Positions 52,111 to 63,680 of a stretch of 64,000 bases of DNA are shown here, in pieces. Within the stretch, counting starts at the first letter, position 1, and each line of letters begins with the position of its first letter. The position numbers and the translations under genes were made by a program. The stretch spans positions 18,870,501 to 18,934,500 of the forward strand of contig OX335651.1 in the NCBI GenBank assembly GCA_946894095.1, written 5' to 3'. A model generated the notes under the pieces. That model had not been told where the DNA came from. It worked only from the letters and a program-made list of their open reading frames with translations, and made no database searches. The stretch is from Incurvaria masculella. Lineage: Eukaryota; Arthropoda; Insecta; Lepidoptera; Incurvariidae.

Positions 52111-52217
52111 GGGTGTCACGCGTCAGCCATCAAATATGCCTACTTTCAAATTTAATTAAAAACCGTTTGCAAATCACTATCATTACTGTTTATTTAAACT
52201 TGCACTGTTGTTACACA

Positions 52218-52330
52218 TTATTATTAAAATGTTTTCGGATAAAATGTTTCCACAATGCGGTGGACGAAACGTCGACTTAAACAAGTAAGCGATTTATAAC
52301 ACTGTCTATCCGAAAACATTTTAATAATAA
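52218..52330. mobile_element. Foldback element with 23-bp perfect arms
   Basis: 52218-52240 and 52308-52330 are exact reverse complements. The interior gacgaaacgtcga and aagtaagcgattta resemble the 38806-38936 element. Confidence 0.75.
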
Positions 52331-52335
52331 CTATC

Positions 52336-52470
52336 ATTACTATCACTACATAATATAAAACAAAGTCGCTTTCTCTGTCCCTACATCCCTATATCCCTAT
52401 ATCCCTATGTATGCTTAAATCTTTAAAACTACGCAATGGATTTTGATGATATTGAGTAAAATTTACTCAA
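52336..52470 (+). mobile_element. Helitron-like 5' fragment
   Basis: tcactacataatataaaac and actacgcaatggattttgat match the start of the 21859 element. A small tandem of ccctatat units is included. Confidence 0.5.
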
Positions 52471-53879
52471 TCTGTGTAATTGAAATGTTTAAATGTTTTC
52501 CATATTATTCCGAAAATAAATAGGTTTATGGTAATCAAAAGCAGTCCTGGGAAATAAATTTTCACAAAAATATAACCTATAATATTTCGTTTCATATTTT
52601 GTGCTGGTCAATGACATATAAATTTTTCTGAAGATAAACAAAAACTATTATTTTTCTGTAAAACTTATTCTAACTGCATTATTGAGTACATCTTTCACTT
52701 AAAACCTCGTAAATCAAACTTGCGTATTGGCATTTTCTCCAGTGAATTTTTGCGCTAAATTTTCTTTGCCAAGTTACGTATTACATAAATGTTACCGTCG
52801 TATTCAGAGTGGGCGGACTAACTTTATTACGCGGATTATTGCCGGACTAAACCGGTTTTTGTATGGTTAGTTCGGTGCTAATCCTGTACTAACTTTTGAC
52901 AGGCTCACTCTTAATACGGCTGTCAGAGTTTTATTAGTTATCGCTTGTTAAAGTTCGTCTTTAAAGTTTATATTGGTTCCAATGGCGATTTTCGCCTTAA
53001 AAGCTTTTACATACTACTAAAATATGTCCAAAATATACGGAAAACCTTTACAATGGGGAAGAAAACTGTTTATTTACCACAACAGGTGATGTCTGGGTGA
53101 CTTACCCTAAAAGAAGTGTAAAAATTGTCAAAGACATTACAAAATAAAACAGAATAGATTTAAAAAATATATTTACTCTATCCATGTATTTGAAATTGCT
53201 CAATTTCCTCAATATTATTTCAAAAAGTTTTAAAATCCTTATCAGCTTCTTCTTTCGAAGTGAATCAAAATTGGTACGTCCCGTGTTTTTGGGAACCGTT
53301 ACATTACTTTTATTTTCTTGATCCACCACTTTTAGTTTGATGTTCTCTCTGTTGTTTTAAGTTTTCCGACCCTGTTTTTCCTAAAATGAGAAAGAATATT
53401 TTTTTTATTATTTTAATATTCGATTTTCATATCTTTAACAAATTACAGAGGAAGATGGTATCGATGCATTTCGTTGAATGCATTATCACTATCATAGAAC
53501 ATGATTGGTCTGAAAATTTAGCATTTTTCGATATTTTTCCCTTTTTTCATCTTCATTTTTCCGAATTTTCAATGTTTTTGGGAATCTGAAAATCTTCATC
53601 AATAGCATCACTCATAAACATATTAAACCAATGGTCTAGTTAAATGAACTTATTCAAAATAACATTTGTTTTCAATTTTAATGTGACTTTAGGACTTTAT
53701 ATATTCGTAGAAAATCATTATGTACATTATCAAGATATCATGACTTAATCGATATCAATAATATCGATACCAATTCCAAATCGACTGGGGTACATCATGG
53801 TAAGTCGAAACATAACCTCAAATTATGAATAAATTTTATCAGCATTGAAATGGATATTGCGAGAAGATACAACCTTCTG
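52471..53879. other. Intergenic gap with one MITE
   Basis: AT-rich apart from the MITE at 52799-52920. The small open frames at 53102-53329 and 53386-53589 have no family signature. Confidence 0.45.
52799..52920. mobile_element. Short MITE, copy 1
   Basis: Ends cgtattcagagtg and cactcttaatacg form an inverted repeat; the interior has ggactaaaccggtttttgta. Copy 2 is at 58285-58395. Confidence 0.65.
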
Positions 53880-54181
53880 TCATGGTATTAGCCTAACACA
53901 CCACATGGGAACTAGGTGCCATGCCAGGACATTCCTTATATTGCACGGCTACATTGAACTGGATGGAAAACACGGACAATTTTCATTGCCGCTTCGACCA
54001 TCGTTCATCCAATGCGATGGTACCAACCCGGGCGGGATAAACCCTACCACCTAGTAAGTAAGGGACCTACAGTTTAACGTGGAATCCGAACCACGGCCAG
54101 CCTCTCTCAACGGTCGAATGGTCACCCATGCAAGACCAGACCGGACCCAGCGTTGCGCCACTGGGCCATTGAGGCTGACAC
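53880..54181 (-). mobile_element. SINE with 5S-type head, part of the head deleted
   Basis: On the minus strand the head keeps caacgctgggtccggtctgg and atgggtgaccattcgaccg but lacks the bases before them; the body is well preserved and the last tail bases are missing. Confidence 0.8.
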
Positions 54182-54962
54182 AGGCCTACAGTTAAATAAT
54201 GCTTTAATAAAGTTCGGGTGTACAGAGCCCTCGTCATTATTGAATAAAACCTACTATGCACCTATGCAAGGTGTAACCTAACCTGAATAACAGGTGAATC
54301 AGCGATATCATTCGATTTTCTACTTACACATAAAACGATAAAGCTCCACGAAGGTCTTTTCAAAATCCGCTATGATTATCACAGAACACTGCAACGCACG
54401 CCATGTTGCACCTAAAATCACTTGATCACAATTTTTCGTGGATTGGTTGCTGTTTGCGGACTTTTTAGCGGGACTTCAAAACTTTGTTTGACTTACTAGT
54501 GAGTCAAACATTGCAATTAGTGTCTACAAGGTCGATCTGCGGAACGCAATAGACTTTAGCTTGTCAGCTCTTTCACTCTTGCCATAGCTTCATATGAGGA
54601 AAGAGTTGTAATGATCTGTGAGAGAATACGTTTATTTTAGGTTCGCTCTATGTAGGAGCGCAGTACCAGTACCAGTATTCTATTCTGTGCTTTCTACCAC
54701 AAAACTTATAATATCCTACCTAACAGATAAGGCTGTATAGCGAAAGCTTTTGCCTGTCCATTGGATAAACAAACAAAAAAAATAAAAACTACCTAACAGA
54801 TACTTTCGGTAATCTGTGATACTTTCTACTTGCTGGCATTGCTTTGCTGTTTGTTTGGCATCCGATCATTACTTTCCCTCACAACCCCTCCAAAATATAA
54901 TTCACCACAAAAATGATAAAATAACTTTTCGGTCGGACTATTACAAGGGCACTGCTGTGAGA
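54182..54962. other. Upstream region of ASH2
   Basis: Presumed promoter and 5' UTR. It contains the inverted partner (about 54727-54771) of 49211-49254. No TATA box at a fitting position. Confidence 0.45.
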
Positions 54963-55081
54963 ATGTCGGCCGCCGCCGGCGAGCCCTCAGGGGGCGCTGG
55001 GGAAAAGAGGGACGATGGCGGGAAATCTAGAAGCCAGGATTCCAAGAACAGGGCCTCCGAGCCACAGGGAAACTGTTACTG
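54963..55081 (+). CDS. ASH2: ASH2 exon 1 (residues 1-40)
   Basis: ATG at 54963 ([18 protein letters not shown]). Gly/Ser/Lys-rich, then NCY with the first PHD Cys. Donor GTAACC, phase 2. Confidence 0.9.
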
Positions 55082-58000
55082 GTAACCTATCGTCTTTGTT
55101 ACTTTTTTTATTTAATCGTTTTTAAGTTAAAAAATATTGATAGTCAAAACCCAAAATTAGCCATTTATTTATCCTATTCACGATCATACAATTTTAACTG
55201 GAACTACCATGGAGGTGAGGAAATTACTCACCTCCATAGGAACTACCTCATGCATTCATAGAAATAGACATTACGAACTTTTCAGTGTTATTAACCGTAA
55301 ACAATATTTCTGATGGCAAGCAAAGTTATTGTATTTTGATGTTATATGACTGACGTGACCATACGTCCTGTTTTGAACGGGACTGTCCTGTGTTTCGGTT
55401 CTCTGTCCCAATGTACCCGAAAGTAGCTTGGGGACGCAAAATTTTCCCGTTTTCAAAACCGTGCAAAAATTACGCGGCCGGGGCGAGAGCTCGTCGAAGC
55501 GGCGTGGAGGCGGCCACGACTTGCACTTCGCTTCGACTCAAACAAAAAGATCGCGGCAAGGTGGTGTTTTCTTATAATTCCGTGCTCAGGAATCAGGATT
55601 CATCAGGAATCGTGCTCCGGATTTTTTCCATCGAGGAAACCGCTTTGAAAACCAATATGAAAATTGTTTTCTCAACTGAAAAACCTGATTCTTGAGTGCG
55701 GAATAGGAAGTAAATAAGCCGATGTCCCGTTTTGAGCCAAAATAGAAATGGTCACATTATATATGGCTATGTTTTCCAAATGGTCTGTTTTGTCAGAAAT
55801 TTCTTTAAAATTGGCTATAAAGGATCCCATAATCAGAGGCTGATTTAGGGTGACTGAAAAGGCTCTGGCCTGTGCAAATGATGTTTCCACCATGCATGAT
55901 TGTTTATTTCGTTTTATCATTTTCTCAGTGGCAAGGAGCGTAACCTGAACATCGTAGAGCTCCTGTGCGCGTCGTGCAACCGCTGGTACCATGAGTCTTG
56001 CATTGGCTACCAGCTCGGCAAGCTGTTGCCCTTCATGACCAACTACCTGTTCATCTGCAAGAACTGCTCCGCCAGTGGTCTCGAAACCTTTAAGAAAAAC
56101 CAAGCACGTACGTCACCAACTATAGTTGTCTTTCCTCTTTCGTTGTCGCTTACCTTTTTACATCTTTCCTCCTTTTAATCATTACCCTGTCCATCATAAT
56201 CCAGCTGAGGTCCCGCTACCCTCGTGTCGATTTTGTTCCCTCGGGAAGATCTCGTTTTGGACATCTACCGAAGCGGAGCCTGGTTAAATGTGATGGGCAA
56301 AAACGCAGTTTCGTATTTTGAAATGACGTTTAGATTGCACCGCCTGGCTGGCTATTGACAAGCATTTACCATTGCATTGCTAATCGCTACCTATTGCAAA
56401 TAATTTCTAAAATAGCACGACTGAAACCATCGCGGGTGTGTTGTTCAAAACAAAATTGATCTCGAAAACAACTCCACCTACCAAATTCAACTATTGCTAA
56501 GAACCATCCCGCTGACCCGTTAAGTACAAAAATAAATCATGATAATCGGTCGAGTCATTTGGGAGAAGAATTATGAGCTCGCACACACTGGAATTTTATA
56601 TATACAGATCTCTCAGTTTCATCATCTCCTATATTCCTTTTCTCTTTAATCTTTTGTATTGGTCCCAAAAAAGGGAGACCTATTCTTCTTGAAGAATGAA
56701 CTTCACTTTCATTTAAAGTTTTGGAGCGTCCTATCAATTATCTCCTTAAGTATTTAGAAGCATGCAGACTCCTGGATGACTCACAGTATGGTTTCCGAAA
56801 GTGCGGTCAAAAGAAATTCTTCTAATATGCATTACACCGAAAGACTGGAAAACGTTTGCACAGGCAGTCTTGTTAGACATCTTCATAGCCTTTGACCGTG
56901 TTTGGCAATTCTAGGCAAGCAAGCGTCTTTTGGCATTCCACCCAAACTTTGCTCTTGTGTTACCAGCTTCCCGTCGGGCTGTTCCATATTTGTTACTATG
57001 ATGGACTTAAGTTGGACGAGTTCCCGATTAAGGCTCGTGTCCCACACGGCTCCGTCAAATTGTATATTGAATTTAGTTTATAAACGATTTACTGTTTTTG
57101 GCGCTCAATTCTCCAACGCTTGTCGGCCGAACAGGACTCGAGTGTCCGAACGAATGCATACCATTTCCATGCGTATACTGTCCATGCAATAAATTTTTAT
57201 TGTTACTTGGATGACGTAAATGGTTAGTTTTTTACCATAATAGAAGCAAGTTAAGAGCAAAGTTACAATGTTCTTTATTGTAGGTCGTAAAATTACCAAC
57301 CAACATGGTCGTTTTGCAGGCAAGTTGTTTCATCATTATTTTGTCATCATTTGTGCTACGTGTTAATACTACATAATTAAATAAGGTGAATTTTTCAAAT
57401 CGCCTCCATGGCTCCATTGAGTGTTTTTTGTTGTTTCTTATAGTTTCTGATTTGGCCATGAAGACACACTTAAAAAAATCACCTGTATGCCTGATATAAA
57501 ATGGGAAGAAGTAAAAGTATCATCACATTGCATAAAAAGATTGTCGAAAAGGCAATGAAAATTTGTCTGTATTTTCCATCCGTATGTATATAGCCGTGCT
57601 CATATAGGGAGGTCCTGGCAAGTCACATAATTCCTTCGGGCATGCGGTGTGTTAGGCTAATACATGACTAGGGGTGTAGTATTAGCCCTCCATGTCCCGT
57701 TACCATTAAAAAACAATGTGTTTTGTTGCAGCATTCCCACAAATGTGTGTGACAGCTATCGCAAACCTTCAGCAGGAGAGTGCTAAGGAAGGCTCAAACC
57801 GTCTCATGTTCAGCAAGGATCAGGACATTATTCCTTACATCGACCAGTACTGGGAAGCCATGACCACTATGCCAAGAAGGTGGGTCAAAAGTGGGTGTGA
57901 TATAGATGATTTAATGGTACAATTAGAATGATTAAGTTTATTTTGCTATGCACACTGCCAACTGTTCCCTCGGCAATCATGACTTACGGTGGGCCCTGAA

Positions 58001-61000
58001 ATGATGCTATGCAAACATTAAAAAATCATTTACAAACCACTGTGCCGTATTTTTTAATTTTAAAATTTTTTTTTTATTAAAACTGAATAGTGCAGCTAAT
58101 GATAACAAAAAAATATCATATAAAACATGTTTTATATGTTATGTTGTCACATGTTTATTTTTCTAGACAAGTAAATTATTCATTCACAAGATGCCTGTGA
58201 CTTCTGCAAGATATAAAAAGTCGATTGAACTGGCATAGTTATCTGTGAAACTTCGTTTGATTATGTAGTTAAACTTTCATCAGCTGTATTCAGAGTGGAC
58301 GGACTAACTTTAATCCGCCGGACTAAACCGGTTTTTGTATGGTTAGTCCTGTGCTCATCTCGTGCTAAGTTTTGACAGGTGCTCTCTGAATACGATTCCA
58401 TCTGTTTATTAGGGTCCACCTTAACCTAGTTTGAATATACCGGTGACCAGAGGTTATTTAAGGCCATAACGAGCCATTGCGCACAATGCGCAAATTGCAG
58501 AGCAAACAAGCTCTTAAAATCCGTTTATAATTCGCAATGAACAATTCAGTTAAATGTGGCTATGTTGTTAAGGTTGGTTTTGTTCTATGCTATTTTATTA
58601 TTTATATATATATGAGCGGCTCGTAGCTCAGGAGCGCGGGGTATATTTTTCCATGCCAGAGGTCATGGTTTCCATCCCTTCCCCCTTCAATCCATTCCGG
58701 GAAGAGAAATACAGTTCTCTTCCCGAGTTATATAAATGAATTTCGTCACGAATGCCAGCTGGTCCATTTTTCGGAATCTAAATAAAACTATAAGTCCTCC
58801 TACTCACCATGGATTGGATTATAAGATGGTCTAAATTGCAATGAAAAATTCAATATCTTTGCATACTGTTCAGTTAGCCGTGCTCATAAAGGGCAGGTCC
58901 TGGCATGGAACCTAATACCTTGGTGAACCCTTATACTAAAAAGCTATTTACTGAATTGAACTAAATCAAATGAATGTTTTTAACACGCATGGTGCTTTTA
59001 GGAATCCGAATATTTCTGACGAATTTTAATCATTATAACGCAAAAAATTTTATGTTTTTTTCTTTAAAAAATTACCAGCCAGGCAAAATGTTTCAAACTT
59101 TATCTTTTACTTTTCTTGACAGTTGTAAATAGAATACTTAAAACTGGCCAATGGTGCTCATATAAAGACAGAGGCCACAAAGAAGAAAAAAATCAGTGTA
59201 AACACACTGAAAAGCCATTTTTTTGTTCGACTGGCTTAGCAGGTACATCATTGCTTTTACCAGATTTTGTAATGGGTAAAGGAATATTGCAGGGACTTCA
59301 GCAACTGTCATGATTTTAGTTATCGATAAACCAACTATTGCCCATTAATTAATCTACCAGAATAATAATCGAATAACACACCTTACCATACCTCATTAAT
59401 GTAAATGGTGCACTGTAAAATGCAATTCAGAAAGGATTTATTTCATGTTAATGACTATAATTCTTACAAACTAAAAACTTTATTCAACTTCGCAGGGTGA
59501 CCCAGTCGTGGTACGCGACGGTGCAACGTGCCCTGCTCAAGGACATCCACGTACTATTCACGTACGAGGAGGACGCACTGATCGGGCCCACGTTTGGGCT
59601 GTGCAACCTCGAGCTGACCGCCATCCGGCCCAACTACGAGGCGATGATCAAGGGAGGTCTGCTCAAGGTGACCGATGTCGGCGTCGCTACTGGTGAGTGT
59701 TGACACAGTCACGGTGCGCAACGGTACATAGTGCCCTGATTGCAGGCATCCACCTGCTATTCACCTAACTAATCAGGCCCAATATGCGGCATGAAGGTGA
59801 CCGCTATACCACCCAACTACTAGGCCATGATCAAGGGAGGTCTTTCCAAGGTGATCGATGTTGGCATCGCTACTGGTGAGTTTGGTGATGCAGTCTCCCA
59901 TACGGGATGCTGTACGTATCCTGCTCAAGATATCTGTGTTCTAACGTCTTTACCATGGAGAATGTTCATCCGAGCCGCATAACGCTGTCCCTCCCCCTTT
60001 CTACCATCGCACAAAGCGGAAAAGGCAAGAAAGTCGACATTCCAAAAATCAGAACCAACCGATCCTATAGGTACTTTATCTATAGGGTCGGTAAACTATG
60101 GAATGCACTCCCTGCCGAGTTATTTCCCCCTAAGTACAACCTGGGATCCTTCAAACATGGTATGAAGAAGCACCTGGCCGGCCGGCATGCTTTTTCCCAG
60201 CTCATGGGCGTCATCGGGCACCTTGAGAGGTACCCTGGCGTACGCCATATGCCACACTTCACATAAAAAAAATCGACGTGAAGAATGCTGCTGCTTAATT
60301 TTTTAAATGAAAGTGTTTCGAAGGAGTGAAATTCATCAATCAAATTACAATGATGATTCATAATAGTATACTTGTGCATACACTTATGCATTATGACTTT
60401 GGTCTGGCAGAAGAGGCTTTCGAAGAAAAGGGAAACATACATTAACGAAAAATGATTGATCTCTTGACAAGGAATCATATACTGTAATAATAGAATTTCT
60501 AATCATCAGAATTAGCTAATTTATTTGGGGTGCCTCATCAAAGTTTGCGATTTGGCTAGATTCAACAGTTCATATCCCAAGCTACAGTACATTATGCAAC
60601 GAAGGCACCAACCTCCTAAGCCATTCTATGAATCCTCAAACAGTGCTTGCCTTGGTGCTAGTGTTTTAAGATTCTGAAGTCCAGCAATACACTTATTTAA
60701 ACATTTTCACAGATAATTCAATAAACATCCTACATAGCATACGACAAGCGCGCGACAAGGTTGTGTGTCTCGCCGACACGAAAGAATGCTCATGTCCCAT
60801 TCAGTTGATAAACACATGCTTTGCTCGTGTATCAGTTATTTACGATTCAGCGAACGGCAGGCGAGAATACATGCATTGATAAAACATCAGTGATCAGACA
60901 GAGAGTTTTGAGGTAGCTTGCACAGTTTTAAACCTAGATAAGTATTGATTAGCAAGCAGTTAGGCGGGAATAAAGAACTCGTTGGCTGACCTTGACACAG

Positions 61001-63680
61001 AATGGCCGGTAAGGGAATTCATGTTTGCTGGAAAACATGCTAGATTTGTATTGGTATTATTATCTGGTTTCTTTTTGCGATGCTTGTATCGAGATGTTTT
61101 GTTTTGTGTTTGACATGAAGTTTTTCATAAATTGTGTTCAACAGATCAGGATTAACTTTGACTTCACCTACTTCATTATTAATGAATTAAAAAATAGTTG
61201 TTTTGGGCGGTTTTGAAGATTGTTTCAAGCGTTTACTTTTAATTTAGCATAACAACATAAAATTTCTGTACTTTGTGCCTAAAAAAAGGAAGCAAGTATA
61301 TTGAAAAATATTATCATGTTTAATCTATCCTGGTCTTAAAAAATTACGATTCAATAAATTAATAAAAAAAACCATAGAAACATTTTACATAGCACACACA
61401 CATGTTCAGTAGGTATTCAGTATGCATATTTATTGACAAAAATATTTACTGAACTTAATATCACTCAAATCCAACCAACAAAAATAGAAGTAGAAACAAT
61501 TTAAATCTAAATATCTTTCACCAAACTAAATACCTATTTGTCCCTTATCAGGCACGCTATGTTCATTAATGTTGTTACGTACCTACTGCTTATCTGCAAC
61601 TTATATGTGAAACTAACAACCCATCTGATTAAATATTTTTCATATTCCTCTAACTTTATAGGAACATGCTGTGAGAACAGTCACGAATATAGTTTATAAC
61701 TTGCAGGCTATGAGTCACTCTCCAGTGACACCAATAAGTGCATGTTATGCTTATCAATAGGCACTTGCTCCAAATCTTATCTCAGTTGAATTTGTGTCGG
61801 AAGTTGCTTCAAAACTTGGCCATTTACGTTTTTATGGTCATGGAAGGTGAGATATTCATAGTAATTCAGATTGTAAGCCAATTTTCTATAACTGAAATAT
61901 GTCAAAAAGCCATCTGAAATGGCTTTACTTTTGCTATAAAAATTCAGCCTTATAACCCCGTGACATGAACATGAACCCTTATAGTCCCGCAACAATGTCA
62001 GTTGATCTGTGTATTGATATTTTATTTTAATATTAATTTCGGGGGGCTGGAAGTAAAAAATTAAACATATTTTGTAATTACAATTCAACCTCATAAAATT
62101 AGGATAAAAAGTAGCGTAGGGCATCTTCTTAAAAAACGGGGTTTTGAATGGAGCCCTCTTTAATTTTTATTATTTTTTTATTTGGCCTATTTGTTGTTAT
62201 GGCGGCAAAATAAATATACACTCTGTGAAAATTTCAGCTTGCTACCTATTACTGTTGATGAGATACAGCCCTGTGACAGACGGACGGACAGCAGAGGCTT
62301 AGTAAAAGGGTTCCGTTTTCACCCTTTGGGTACGGAACCCTAAAAAAGTGGCATTGGTCATCTTCTTCTATAAAAAAGTGGAGTTGGACATCTCCAAAGT
62401 TCCATATATGTTACCATTGATGGTGCGAAGTTAGCGACCTCACGCTGTGACCTATTATTTTTATCAACGATTTACTGTCTCTTGGCTCACTCCCAAATAG
62501 CTGCTGAGATTATCCCTACAGCGCTCTGTAACTTGATATTGAAAATTCTTCCAGTGCTAGAATGGAATAGCAGTGGCTAGGAAAATAAATAAAATTGTAA
62601 TCAATGTATTGTATTTGTGTGTTGTTAGGTACTGTTGCACACCAAATTACCACAAAGAGCACCAAATAACACTAAAGACCCCAAAGTACACCAAAGAACA
62701 CCAAACAAAACCTAGCGCTAAATCAACAACACAAAAGCCACCAAACAGCATCAATAAACACCAAACATTACCAAAATACTTTACAACACCAAACGATTGT
62801 GATGTGTGGGTTGGGTACCGACACAGAACAATTAGGAGGTAAGAATTGTGAAGTGGGCGGAACTCGCGCGCCGGTCTTTAGCGGGGACCCGCGCACTTCA
62901 TACGCGCATGATTCACTCCTCTGCGGCGTTCCTGTGCATTAACTTATCCGTGATACAATCTAAAATTGAAAAGGAGTAATGCCGTACTGTGCCATAATAA
63001 CGTGTAAACGCGACAGCCGGGTGCACAACCTTCATAATGGCGGAGTTTCATATCACCGGTTAGTTTCATTTACATGTATAGCGATAAAACTTACAACAAA
63101 AACACTACGAAACAATATGGCGTCGCGGCGTCGCTTTGCTTGCCGGGTCATGTCTCGCTACTCTGTTAGTGACTGCGTGCGTGTGAGGCGCTAGGCCGTG
63201 TTCGAAAGTGACGTAACATTTGATTGCAAACAGTATTGGAATTCCAACATAGATCCATTACGTTAAGGTTCATATTAACTGAACAAATGTGGATTTGTTG
63301 TTTGGTTATTAATTAAGAAGGGATAGCCAATTGCGACGGTTATACATCCGCGAAGCAAAAAGGTCTTAAGTAAAACGGTAACAGCGGTCCTGGAACAAAT
63401 TTACAAACGTTTCACTTCCTGCCTCCTCAATATTCCGTGGGTACCGATATTGTTATTTTCGTTTGCAGTCCCTCTGGCGGGCGGTGTGAAGGGGCGCGCG
63501 GGCAAGCGGCGTCCGGGGGCGGGACCTCTGGGCGAGGCGCCCGCCGGCAAGAAGGGCCGTGCAGCCGACCTTGGTGCGCCCAAGCTGTCCTCTCACGGGT
63601 ACCCCTCGGAGCACCCCTTCAATAAGGACGGCTACCGGTACATACTCGCCGAGCCCGACCCGCATGCGCCTTTCCGACAG
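54963..63680 (+). CDS. ASH2: ASH2, core subunit of SET1/MLL-type H3K4 methyltransferases (5' half, 5 exons)
   Basis: Five exons join in phase into 285 residues: 54963-55081, 55929-56107, 57732-57879, 59496-59692, 63469-63680; all introns have GT/AG borders. After a low-complexity start a full C4HC3 PHD finger follows (Cys38, Cys40, Cys53, Cys56, His61, Cys64, Cys83, Cys86), with [19 protein letters not shown] close to the fly protein. Residues 100-214 form the DNA-binding winged-helix region ([34 protein letters not shown]). A basic linker leads to [20 protein letters not shown], the conserved entry to the SPRY part, and the window ends in the next intron. ASH2 stimulates methylation of histone H3 Lys4 with WDR5, RBBP5 and DPY30. 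The SPRY and DPY30-binding exons lie outside. Confidence 0.95.
55206..55240. repeat. Small hairpin in ASH2 intron 1
   Basis: tggaggtgag and ctcacctcca pair around a short loop; outer bases also partly repeat (aactac). Confidence 0.5.
55929..56107 (+). CDS. ASH2: ASH2 exon 2 (residues 40-99, PHD finger)
   Basis: Acceptor tttctcag, donor GTACGT. Encodes [20 protein letters not shown] through [14 protein letters not shown]. Confidence 0.95.
56745..57075 (+). mobile_element. Decayed reverse-transcriptase fragment in ASH2 intron 2
   Basis: Frames read [14 protein letters not shown], then FDRVW, then [18 protein letters not shown] with shifts between, in the order of Jockey-type motifs. Confidence 0.6.
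57533..57716 (+). mobile_element. SINE copy abutting ASH2 exon 3
   Basis: 5'-truncated body and tail (aaggcaatgaaaatttgtc to cctccatgtcccg plus an A-run ending at 57716). Only about 15 bases separate it from exon 3. Confidence 0.75.
57732..57879 (+). CDS. ASH2: ASH2 exon 3 (about residues 100-148)
   Basis: Acceptor ttgttgcag, donor GTGGGT. Encodes [13 protein letters not shown] and [25 protein letters not shown] ends about 15 bases before the exon. Confidence 0.95.
58285..58395. mobile_element. Short MITE, copy 2
   Basis: Ends tgtattcagagtg and ctctctgaatacg; same interior as 52799-52920. Confidence 0.65.
58613..58935 (+). mobile_element. SINE copy with tRNA-type head, 3' truncated
   Basis: Head gagcggctcgtagctcagg with an eroded B-box; the body extends to aaagggcaggtcctggcatg and stops before the tail. 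Confidence 0.7.
59496..59692 (+). CDS. ASH2: ASH2 exon 4 (about residues 149-214, winged helix)
   Basis: Acceptor cttcgcag, donor GTGAGT, phase 1. Encodes [20 protein letters not shown] and [20 protein letters not shown]. Tandem decayed copies of it follow directly. Confidence 0.95.
59701..59945 (+). pseudogene. Tandem decayed duplicates of ASH2 exon 4
   Basis: 59701-59883 aligns with 59498-59700, including the splice donor (actggtgagt). It has small deletions and in-frame stops (TAA after the CTATTCACC segment; TAG in place of the GAG that follows CCCAACTAC). 59884 to about 59945 aligns again with the first third of exon 4 (cctgctcaagatatc). The unit has been duplicated at least twice; the last copy is cut by a LINE fragment. 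Confidence 0.88.
59950..60266 (+). mobile_element. LINE C-terminal fragment
   Basis: The frame to 60266 encodes [20 protein letters not shown] and [13 protein letters not shown], a reverse-transcriptase tail of the CR1/Jockey type. It directly follows the third exon 4 copy. Confidence 0.65.
60267..62129. other. ASH2 intron 4, central part
   Basis: AT-rich, no gene or repeat I can support. Confidence 0.5.
62130..62347 (-). repeat. 'GGTTCCG' short interspersed repeat, minus copy
   Basis: Ends with caccctttgggtacggaacc; the centre has tatttgttgttatggcggc. Some 5' sequence is missing. Confidence 0.7.
62638..62795. repeat. CACCAAA-type low-complexity run
   Basis: About fifteen irregular units of the type caccaaa or aaacacc, giving a purine-poor, G-poor plus strand. 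Confidence 0.6.
62979..63058 (+). CDS. THAP-like first exon in ASH2 intron 4
   Basis: ATG at 62979 encodes [12 protein letters not shown] and then GGVSYHR, matching the start of a THAP zinc finger (MPxxC, CX4C, and the S-[FY]-H-R step). A donor GTTAGT follows after two bases of the Arg codon, the position where THAP genes often have their first intron. The 110 bases upstream are GC-rich. No second exon with the remaining Cys/His residues is visible before ASH2 exon 5, so it is either the start of a gene whose other exons lie beyond the window or a mobile relic. Confidence 0.45.
63469..63680 (+). CDS. ASH2: ASH2 exon 5 (about residues 215-285)
   Basis: Acceptor gtttgcag, donor GTAACT, phase 0. 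A basic, Gly/Ala-rich linker, then [20 protein letters not shown] and PDPHAPFRQ. Confidence 0.95.

Larger units (their letters stand above)
57880..59495. other. ASH2 intron 3
   Basis: Holds a MITE (58285-58395) and a SINE (58613-58935). The rest is AT-rich; a 65-codon frame at 59116-59313 has no family signature. Confidence 0.5.

Noticed and set aside
55672..56103. 143-codon frame antisense to ASH2 exon 2
   Set aside because: Half of it is the reverse of the PHD-coding exon; the rest is intron.
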